The notes beneath the pieces are model-generated. The model saw only the letters and a program-made list of their open reading frames with translations, was not told where the DNA came from and made no database searches. Of a stretch of 64,000 nt of DNA, positions 55,431-64,000 are shown piece by piece; positions within the stretch are counted from its first letter, which is position 1; every line of letters starts with the position of its first letter. Location of the stretch: contig OY754981.1 of assembly GCA_963576475.1 (NCBI GenBank), forward strand, positions 13,838,716 through 13,902,715. Direction: 5' to 3'. The position numbers were made by a program, and so were the translations under genes. Source of the stretch: Molanna angustata. Its lineage: Eukaryota > Arthropoda > Insecta > Trichoptera > Molannidae.

Positions 55431-56603
55431 CATAATAAATTTTTATTTCAAAAAAAATATCGACTAGATAAAATAATTTATTGTAGTAGGTATTTGAATC
55501 ATAATTTTATATTTTTTAAATCTCGTCTCATTTTTGTTTCACTATTACAAATATATTTTTTTCAATTATATTATTTATTTTGTTTTGTTTTTATAAACAT
55601 GCGTCACAATTTGGGTTATTTTGTTTTTTTCTGAATTTATATTTTTTATGTCTTCTATTTATGTATTATTGATTTATTCAATTGCAGATGAGACTCAACA
55701 ACTCATAGTAAAAATACATAAATAGCTATTTTCATCAAAACAATTTATCTGGATATATTTTCAACGGTCCATAAACAGAACTAAAAGTAAAAATATTTTT
55801 TATTTTTTTTTTTCATTGATAAAAAATTAATCGGGAAATATGACTTTTTTAACGTAAAAGAAAAAATGTACCATTTAGAAATAAGTAATTTTTATCATCA
55901 TTATAAAAAAAATAACTTCCAGTATTTGAGGGGGATGTTATAACCTTAAGAAGGATATAGTGCCTAGAAAAGCTTACATAGTATACAACTTTGCTAGTGT
56001 ATAGTCATCGGAAAGGGATGCCGCAAAAAATGTTGTTTTTTTTATAGTGTATATTAATAAAAATAAATAGACCGTAACTAGATTGTATGTGGCCGCTCAA
56101 AACCGGTGCTGTTAAAATATCCTCGGACCAGAATATAAACCCTGATCACGTCTAGTACCCGCGGACGTTTCCAACGCATGGTCACCCTTCCAAAGCCTTA
56201 TTCAACCCTTATATTCCACTCTTTTATCTTTTATAAAGGCACCATGATTTCCTCTTGATAGTGGACACTTATTTTTTATTATTTTGAATCCCGACCATTG
56301 GATGTGCCCTTACAGTAGTTTTCTAACAGGTCACGACTCAGGTGGGTTACATTTTATTCGGTGTAAGGGTAATTAAAAATGAACATTTAAAAATTTATCG
56401 TAAAATTATTTATTTTAAGTAATACAAGTATACTTCTTAATGATTTTTAGTCCAGGCTTCAATATCAAATTTCAATATATGTAAGATTAACAAAATCCTT
56501 ACAAATCTCAAGAGACTTTAGGGATATGTATATGTTTAAAAGGAAAGAATTTAAATATCAGAAGGTATTTTATATTGTATGTGCGTGTTCGAAAATTTAC
56601 TCC
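55431..56603. other. No gene recognised
   Basis: The stretch 56080-56370 is more GC-rich and may be an old LTR or transposon piece, but no termini or motifs are clear. Confidence 0.4.
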
Positions 56604-57275
56604 TTAAAAGGGTGACTGCTGCCAACGTACCTATTTTTTCAATTTGAAATTGCATCATTACTACAAAACGAATCATTTTGAAAAAAATAACCTATGTAGT
56701 TTAGATATTAATAAAGAAAAATATACCCTAACTTTTTAATTATGTTCTGTATATATTCTTGTAGGAAAATAAGAAGCATACCCCGATTTTTGACATTTTT
56801 CTTAAATATCTAAAAAAATATAAGGTATAGAACAATATTTTTTTAATAAATTAAAGAAGAACAAAATATCTGGAAAAATATGATGTGACGTTGCATTAAT
56901 GCATCAGGTTAAGTAAATAAACCAAAAAAACTTTTATTTCGTAATGGCGCTGAATGGAAAATAAATGTTTTTTTAGGTTTATTTACTTATCCTGATGCAT
57001 TAATGCAACGTCACATCATATTTTTCTAGGTATTTTTGTCTTCTTTAATTAAAAAAAAATATATTGAACTACGCCTAGATAAACGTTGAAAATCGGGGTA
57101 TGCCATTATTTTTCTACAAGAATTAATACAGAACATTACCAAAAAGTTTTACGGTATATTTATCTTTATTAATACCCAAACTATCTAAACTATTTTTTTC
57201 AAAACGATTTGATAACAAATAATGATGGTATATCAAATTGAAAAATAGGTACGTTGGCAGCAGTCTCCACCTTAA
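56604..57275. mobile_element. TTAA-flanked foldback element, copy 2 (664 bp)
   Basis: TTAA at 56604-56607 and 57272-57275. The arms start around GACTGCTGCCAACGTACC and remain inverse-complementary nearly to the centre, including GATGTGACGTTGCATTAATG and its inverse. It aligns throughout with copy 1 at 32615-33524 apart from that copy's nested insert. No coding capacity. Confidence 0.9.
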
Positions 57276-59493
57276 ACATTTACTTCCAAATATGATGTTT
57301 ACGAAAATTGACACTTTTAAATTGTACATTCAATTTACAATGATGAAATAATTACATAGTAAATCTCATACATGGGGATCAAATGGTACAACCAATTTAG
57401 TCATATATCAAAATGTATAATCACAGAACCCTATTCAACATTTAAACAAAAAGTAATGACGTTACTAAAGTAAACTAACAACCTAAATGTTTATAGTATT
57501 ATTCTGTATAAATCAGCCTTGGTTTCCTGTTTTTTTATAATATTCAAATTTCATCTGTATTCAGATGTTCAAAATATGTCAAAAAAAAATATCATTTAAC
57601 TCCCGATATGGAAAAATCCAATTTTTGCGTATATTCAACTTTAAAAAATAATTGATTTACATTCACATTGGTACAAGTAGGTAAACAAGCCAAAAAATAA
57701 ATAATATTTCTGGCGCAGTTCAGGGATTACATCTGTGCGAGAACACTGTCACTTCATGTATAAGGACTGTTGCTTTCATTGTTTACAAAATAGCAACTTT
57801 TCAATAGATGGCGCTAAAAAGGTTCTTTATAACTTCATAGATATTTAAAAAGAATACATTTCTAATTAATAAAATATATAATAGAACTTTCAAAAATTGC
57901 ATTGCTAAGGGAACTCAATCAGAAGGTATAATTGGTAAACGTGGCCAAGCGCATAAAGTGATTACGTATACCAGCCGATGACAGGTCATAAGCCCTGTGG
58001 TTCCTTGAGTTCCTGGTTCTTCTATAATATTCCAACTTCTTCTCTATTGAGATGTCAAAAAAATATCATTTGACTTTTAACTAAACTAATACTGTATACT
58101 TTTGTAGAAACGACCCAGCCTAAGGATGGTAGACAAAGCCTACAAAGTGACCCACTATTATCGATGATTGAGTGTGAGTGGCCCTATACATTAGAATGGA
58201 TTACAAACCAAATCTACCTTATCTAAGAAACTGAAGTTAGTGCCCTGAATCATGGTACATAACTGTTCGATAAATGTGGCAAAACTTCCAGCCTTTTCCT
58301 CTCCCAAAAGATATTTTTACCTACTTGAGTAGTCAGCTGTAAATACAATCGTCTACAACTCGTCATCGTGTACGTCACTGACATTTGATGAAGTAAAATA
58401 GTTTCAGTACTGTTGAAATATACATATTTCGTGTCCTTTCGTGTTGATCAACTAAATGCTACGCGCCGTGCGCCCTTTTAATATACCTACCCAAACCGTG
58501 TTTGGAAGTGGTTAGTCTTTCATCAATAGTTTGTGTTGTGATATAGGAGTTACAGTGGGTACCTTCCGTGAAGACCTCCCAGACGAAGGAAGAAGTTCAC
58601 CACCAGGTAAAGGCAATATTCCTTTCTCTCTGTATCCAACAATAATATTTATTATAAACTATGGCGTTGTCAATATTTACTTAAATGAGCAGATCAACAA
58701 TGCGTAAATTGTAAATTCTTTAAATAACAAAATTAAATGGAACAAACGCATCGATCAAGCGTCAATTCATGATATTTCAGCCAATCATATCAAATTATAT
58801 GACTATTAGAAGATCCCAATGCTACCTTATACGACACAGTATATAGCTGCAAGATATGAATTTGAAAATAAAATATCATACAGACAGCAAAAAAGTTGAA
58901 GCAAATCGATAATATTTGGCGATTAACTCGCTTCTTACAATATTTACAACATCTGCCATATCTGAAATTCGGATCTACGTATGTAATAATTTATACATTA
59001 TTAAGAATATTAAATGTAACATACATAAAAGTAGGTAATTATTTGAATTGTAAATAGTTTCAACGACCCAGTGTTAACCTCATTTACCGGAGAGACAAAT
59101 CTAGACAGTTACAATATTTTTCCCTAATTTAATGTATGTCGTGTAGTTTCGCAAAAAGGTTGAACATCATGCGAGATATTCAGTGTGTGATTTTAGTAAA
59201 ATGATGTTTATTACGTTTGAGTAAACAGTTAAAGGATAATTTATGAGACGGAGCCTAGAGCAAAGGAAAGAGTATTACTATGTTTGCTGTAACTTTATTT
59301 GGTACGCAATTACCTCCCATTTTTATTTTGTTCTCTACATACCGACATACGTGGTCATTATAGGAAATAGAATAAGAAAATACGTAATATTCACGGAAGA
59401 TTATCATAGGGAAAGAGACAAATGGATAAGAAACTTAGAAGAGGACTTTATCCAGCAGGAGAAAAATATCATCCTTGAAGGGCTTGAAGGTCC
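57276..59493. other. Intergenic, with a diverged direct repeat
   Basis: Segments near 57518-57605 and 57995-58080 resemble each other (TCCTG, TTCTATAATATTC, TCTSTATTSAGATG, AAAAATATCATTTRAC), and part resembles the hairpin arm at 24872-24924. At 58440-58620 a GC-richer block ends at a good splice-donor match (CCAGGTAAAG) and could be an untranslated exon or LTR. Neither is firm. Confidence 0.4.
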
Positions 59494-59750
59494 CGGGCTT
59501 TAACCTCTCCCGTAAAGTCTGGGTCCAGCAAAACAGAATCCGCACAGGACAGGGGCGCTGCAATCACCTCATGTGGAAATGGGGCAAAAGAGTTTCTCCG
59601 GAGTGTGACTGTGGAGCAACTAACCAGACTGTCCAACATCTAGTAGAGGAGTGCCTGACGAGGAGATATGCTGGGGGATGGATGGATATCCATGATGCAA
59701 CCCCGGAGGCCGTAAACTGGCTGACTGGATGGAAACCGGGGCTTTGAATG
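59494..59750 (+). pseudogene. Non-LTR retrotransposon C-terminal fragment (CCHC domain)
   Basis: The plus strand from about 59494 to the stop at 59745-59747 reads GFNLSRKVWVQQNRIRTGQG, then CDCGATNQTVQHLVEEC and EAVNWLTGWKPGL. W..QNR.RTG.GRC and the CxCG...QT..H...C motif form the conserved C-terminal zinc-like domain after RT/RNase H in many insect non-LTR elements. It is open and well preserved, but the RT upstream is absent. The upstream 86-codon frame at 59243-59503 has no clear homology. Confidence 0.8.
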
Positions 59751-59844
59751 GCCGAAATATGACGCAGCCGATGGTGTAGAGAAGCCAATGCCAAACAAAA
59801 ATAAAAGTAGTAAGTATCATATAAAAGAAGAAGATAAAAATATT

Positions 59845-60250
59845 TAATTGAATTTTTCCAAATATGTGGCGGATAGGTTCATCCGTCGCAAGTACACCTT
59901 GTTTACGTTTAAGTTTTACTTGGATGAGGTCAGTAACCAGAGCAGAAAATTGGCGACAATAACTTTGTAAGTGGTACTCTTCTATGGAGAAACGTTCTAG
60001 AACCGGAGTGGACATTGACCCAACACTTACTCATTCGACCACCAGCCAAAGGGTATAAAAAGCGATGAAACGCTCGTCACTATATCGTAGTTTCCGACAT
60101 CTATGTATCTTTCTTAGTTGATCAATTTCTAATCGTGTATTTTTCATAATTAATGTTAAAGTTTTTATTTTGTGTCATATTTAAAATTGTGATTTTTAAA
60201 CATAAATATATGTAAGTAGTCTACCGTTTCTATTCCTCTCTGTTTGATCC
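59845..60250 (+). promoter_or_regulatory. Candidate promoter, possibly a solo LTR
   Basis: GGGTATAAAAAGCG at about 60049 is a good TATA box. About 30 nt downstream CGTAGTTTCCGACATC could be the start region. Upstream GAAACGTTCTAGAACC at about 59988 resembles a heat-shock element. The block begins near TGTGGCGGATAGG and may end near CCTACACT, but no terminal match or target duplication is seen. Confidence 0.35.
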
Positions 60251-61104
60251 TACACTACGTGTTTTTACGCTTGTTCAAATTTCTATTTGTGAAAGGATGA
60301 CACAGTCATCTAGTTTAATTACTGATTTAACTCTCTTATTTTTATTTGGAATTTACTTAATTCTTTGAATGGTGATAATCATCACCATTCTAGTAATCCT
60401 AAATAGTTAAATTAGTAATTTGGCTGAAAGTGTTAATAAAAAAATAAAACTGGAAATCTAAAATCAGCAAACCTCGCTGATTACATAAATTGTTTGAACT
60501 CGACTATCAAACTGGTAACAAAATATATTGGTCACTGACTAAAAATGTAATATTGCCCCAGAAGAAATAAATTTAATATAGGTAATGAACAACATATAAA
60601 GAACCGTATGTCGTCCTCACCGTATCAGTTTACAGCACGTTCTCAAATATTTTGAACGCATTGACAGAATTACTCCTGAGGCTCGTCGTAATTGTAAGGA
60701 ATAAAAAAATTCTATTTATTTGTATTTTAATTTTCAATAATTTAAATCGATCAATAGTAATAGAATCCATAAAAGATTAATAAATTGTTGCTTTATCGGT
60801 TTTGTGCAATACACATTGCGGTTCATAGGCGTGGTGAACTTACAGTCACTTATAAAGATTGAACTTAAAATGTGTCTGTCGAGGGGGGTTTCCAATTATG
60901 GAATTATCTGTAATTGGAAGACGTGATTTCTAGGAGCCTCCCGTAATTAAGTATTAAAAAAATCACGCTGTATACTAAAACTGACGGGTATAAATAGCAA
61001 TTTTCAAAACATTGAAGACTGCTATCTCCAAATACCACCAGTACCTTCTCAGCGTTCATATTATTCAATCGTTGTTAACAGCTGTGGTATCCTTCTTCTT
61101 CTTC
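60251..61104. other. No gene recognised
   Basis: AT-rich sequence. A 10-bp-arm palindrome (GAATGGTGAT and inverse) lies at about 60367-60390. No coding or RNA signature. Confidence 0.5.
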
Positions 61105-61400
61105 GTTCCATATCAGGTCCCCCCTTCGTTGGCGATCACTGCTGAGAAAGCAGTGATCGCCACTCCCGAATGTTGCGGAGCCATAACATCTGACCTGTTT
61201 CTATTCTGAGGCGTCCCTCTATTTTGCTATTCATTATCAGTTGGAGCAGCCTGTACATTTTGCCTTGCAGAACATGATCTTTCGTCGCTTAATTGTTTCA
61301 ACCACCTCGCGCTCGACATTTGCTCTCCTGAGTACCACATTTGATACTTTTTCGAACCAGAAAATTTACAGCATGCGGCGATGCAGTCTCATTTCGGTTA
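61105..61400 (-). pseudogene. RTE-like RT remnant with frameshifts
   Basis: In shifting frames the minus strand reads VVLRRANVEREVVETIKRRK, then KMYRLLQLIMNSKIEGRLRI, then LWLRNIREWRSLL. These occur in the order of RTE-type C-termini. A 12-bp-arm hairpin (GCGATCACTGCT and inverse) at about 61131-61160 lies within. Multiple stops and shifts. Confidence 0.72.
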
Positions 61401-62027
61401 AGCCTCCAGACGGTAAGGCATATTGATCTTTATGATCCTGGTTTCAACTCCATGGACCATATATAGCACTTCACCTTGCGCTGCCTTACTTTAAGGTTTA
61501 AGCTATCGTCGCAAAACAATGTCTTCAATGTGCTAAAAATAAAGTTTTCATAATTAAACATAATGTGGCGGAACATCCCTATGATGTCCGCACATCACTA
61601 TTTTACATACAATTGCTACCAACGCAAGCGGAAGATATAAACAGTCGTCGCCAACTACGCTAAACATTCAGATTATCTACAGTGCCGTGACTTGACGTAT
61701 CTCGAATTCTCCTCGACATTCTCATTCTTTATTAATTAAATATCATAATTATTAAAGGACTACAATGTAAAACCTTTATTGAAATAAATACTTGTCAGAG
61801 TGGGTACTAACTTACATACATAATATACATAGATTATCAGTTGCTCCAATATTTACTGTCTGTAGTATATCTAATATAGTGAGATGTGTTATGACTATAC
61901 TTTTGAACACGCAAAACGACTTCTGATAAAATTTCTTTAAACTTATTAATCACAACAATCTTATAATTAAAACACAATCTCCCAATAATAAACTGATAGT
62001 TCTGACAATAGTTCTGACAAGTTAAAA
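61401..62027. other. No gene recognised
   Basis: Nothing recognisable beyond AT-rich sequence. Confidence 0.5.
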
Positions 62028-63151
62028 ATAAATTATTTATAATATAAACTTAACGTAGTTTACACCACTTAACTATGAGTACTAACTTCTACCGGTTTCA
62101 AAAACTTTAAATGTTTTCTTCTTCAGGAAGACTTACGTACTAACAAACATTTACAGCGGTACTAATAACATTTTCGTTAAAACTCGTTTTAGCCAACTAA
62201 ACCTCGCACTACGTAAACCACGTATTAGGCACTAATTCGTGGTTTAGTGGGTTCTTACTAATAATGTAAAAATGTACAAGGACTAAGTAAACCATGGAAT
62301 ACGGAATGAATGTTGTGTGAACGCAGCCATTTAACGGGAATTTCGGAATTTTTCTTTACTTTATGCTATTTTTTGTTCATTCTCTATGACTTTATTAGCC
62401 GTCATCTATGACATCTATCGAGAATCATCGTATTTCTATGTTTGTCATTGTTTGTTTACTGCATGTTTGATGGTTTACTGTTTATGTATCGTCACGTTTC
62501 CCAATTCCCAATGATTTAACTTATTACAACATAACTTATTACATTTATTTTAAAACAATTGTCAATGGAAAATAAATATCTTCATTTATTTGCCTTCTTC
62601 CAAATAAATCTACGACATGTCTAACTCCTGCCTTTGAAAATCTGTTCTTTCTTCTAAAATTAATGTCATCGTAATCAACAAACGGATTACAACGCACCTA
62701 TGAAAACACCTTATAAATTTTGCGTCATCAAAAAACTTTCCACCTGCTCAATTTCTTGAAACGATCTTTCAAAATCGCCGATTCTATAATCAAACAGATT
62801 GTTGTCCATAATTAAAAAAAGTATTTCTTTAAAAATGACAAAATACAATACGCGCGGTATATTTGACTTTTGACAGCTCACGAATTCACTATTGCTATTC
62901 CACCACTAAACTAGGGGACCGGATGGTTTAGCGTTACCATGGTGATATAAACCATGGAATAAAATAGAAATTTTAAAACTTGGTTATTAGTAAGATTTTT
63001 GGCCGTTAGGTTTTAGTCACTCTATTCCATAGTTCAACCTCGCTACTTTTTCGTTATTAGTACCGCCGTTAAAGTTTTTGAAACCGGTAGAAGTTAGTAC
63101 TCATAGTTAAGTGGTGTAAACTACGTTAAGTTTATATTATAAATAATTTAT
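62028..63151. mobile_element. Harbinger-related element with ~80-bp perfect TIRs
   Basis: The first 80 bp (62028-62109) and last 80 bp (about 63070-63151) are exact inverse copies, including AACTTAACGTAGTTTACACC and ATGAGTACTAACTTCTACCG. Weaker inverse similarity continues for about 200 bp more with indels (GCGGTACTAATAAC, TTACTAATAA, TAAACCATGGAATA). The centre carries a transposase-like remnant on the minus strand. The AT-rich palindromic tips (ATAAATTATTTATAAT) hide the exact end and target duplication. Confidence 0.8.
62565..62809 (-). pseudogene. HARBI1-like transposase N-terminal remnant
   Basis: From the ATG at 62809 the minus strand reads MDNNLFDYRIGDFERSFQEI, then a stop after 32 codons. 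In another frame it continues DDINFRRKNRFSKAGVRHVV and DLFGRRQINEDIYFPLTI. The short acidic N-terminus followed by a FRR+.RFSK..V..VVDL motif is how PIF/Harbinger nuclease proteins begin. The catalytic domain is entirely missing. The assignment rests on this motif alone. Confidence 0.55.
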
Positions 63152-63789
63152 AATGTCGCCACAAAGTTATTTTCCTAACATTAACGATATAAAAATAAAT
63201 TATTTCACAAATCCAAGAAGTATCACGCAGTGAGCCTCTCAGTTCCAAAATGCCAGAATCGTCAAAACCCTGGACTGATCCTATCCCTACATTAAATTAT
63301 TTTATAACTCTTTTTACTTGAGATGCCTCTCACGTTCGTTTGTATTATTGTTCAACATAAAATGATGTTTAAATGAAGGAATCCTTTTCCATATCCATTT
63401 GGGTACAATAATAATAATAATAATAATTCCACTATGGAAATTAGGACATGGGAGTCATAAAACATAAACTTACTATGCCTTGTTTAGCTGTTATAGCCTC
63501 TTGTACTAGCTAATAGTAAAGGTTATTTTATTTTCTCTGAATATTAAATTATTTTCACTTGTATACGTGATTAATCTTCTTTGGCATTAAGTTGATTCTT
63601 AAATAGTTTGCGCAGATTACGACTGTTTTCATATTTAATGTTGAAACTATTCGCAGTTAAGCATGTCATAAAAGTTTATCCGCAAATCTAATTATCAATA
63701 AGTTAATGACACATTAAACCTAAATAAACAACTCCATAGATAATTTATAATTGTTTAGAGAATTATAAAAAATCCAGGATAAAGCAACG
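63152..63789. other. No gene recognised; small (AAT)n at 63406-63427
   Basis: AT-rich sequence with one trinucleotide microsatellite of about seven units. No reading frame or RNA signature. Confidence 0.55.
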
Positions 63790-64000
63790 GAATTAATATT
63801 TGACACAATATCTATTTGTTATCCGAAAATCAAATACAAAATGAAATAAAAATAATTAATACTTGACACAGTACCTATTTGTTATCTGAAGATCAATTTA
63901 CAATAATTAATACTTCACACAATACCCATTTGTTATCCGGAAATTAAATACAAAATTAAATTAAAATAATTGATATTTGACATAGTAGGTACCTATTTGT
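63790..64000 (+). repeat. Degenerate minisatellite, 51-63 bp units, running off right edge
   Basis: Four units with core TGACACARTACCTATTTGTT followed by ATCYGAARATCAA, at 63801, 63864, 63915 and 63978. Two spacings are 63 bp and one is 51 bp. The array continues beyond the window. Confidence 0.85.

Noticed and set aside
58440..58640. Untranslated first exon of a host gene
   Set aside because: Only a splice-donor match and a GC-richer block support it; there is no downstream exon, so I do not call it.
61131..61160. 12-bp-arm hairpin as a terminator or small RNA
   Set aside because: It lies inside a degraded RT remnant and has no supporting context.
62023..63205. 16-bp direct repeat TAAAAATAAATTATTT as target duplication of the Harbinger-like element
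   Set aside because: The right copy lies about 40 bp outside the TIR end, and the string is simple AT-rich sequence, so chance is likely.

Overview
The window is AT-rich eukaryotic, almost certainly insect, repeat-dominated DNA. I found no host protein gene, rRNA or functional tRNA. All long reading frames that I can recognise belong to mobile elements: a non-LTR ORF1/ORF2 pair of the I/Jockey type, a Mag-like Ty3/gypsy gag-pol and a BEL/Pao gag-pol. Around them lie many 5'-truncated reverse transcriptase (RT) stubs, PIF/Harbinger-like and TTAA-flanked inverted-repeat elements, tRNA-like SINE pieces and minisatellites. This mix suggests an arthropod. Frequent TAGGTACCTA-like motifs are seen in Lepidoptera and Hemiptera, but I cannot decide the order.

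Layout. 1-2.7 kb: minus-strand non-LTR element, with an endonuclease ORF2 running off the left edge. 2.8-17.3 kb: RT 3' ends, minisatellites, two copies of a small MITE family, a candidate solo LTR, a long foldback element and a CR1-like RT pseudogene. 17.6-24.7 kb: satellite of about 313 bp per monomer, about 21 monomers, containing two copies of a 7-monomer higher-order unit (2188 bp), with a near-perfect hairpin just beyond its right end. 25.3-30.7 kb: complete gypsy element with identical 187-bp LTRs, a 5-bp target duplication and one intact 1270-codon frame. 31.8-39.6 kb: RT stubs, two of them interrupted by MITEs so that the coding frame shows the pre-insertion sites. 40.1-46.3 kb: BEL/Pao element with near-identical LTRs and one open frame that lacks the integrase core. 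46.7-64 kb: more RT stubs, a TIR element splitting an RT remnant, a four-deep nested locus at 51.8-54.2 kb, a second TTAA foldback, a Harbinger remnant and edge minisatellites.

How it fits together. The gypsy copy looks young and structurally complete. The BEL copy looks nearly as young but would need integrase from elsewhere. The rest is a layered insertion record in which target duplications can be read from interrupted RT frames: 3-bp CWG for the CCCCCCTAG family, TTAA for the GACTGCTGCC family, 14 bp for an RTE-like insertion and 12 bp for a SINE. No single new multi-gene system is visible. The best leads are the integrase-less BEL, the satellite higher-order repeat with its flanking hairpin, and the two MITE families with frame-confirmed targets.
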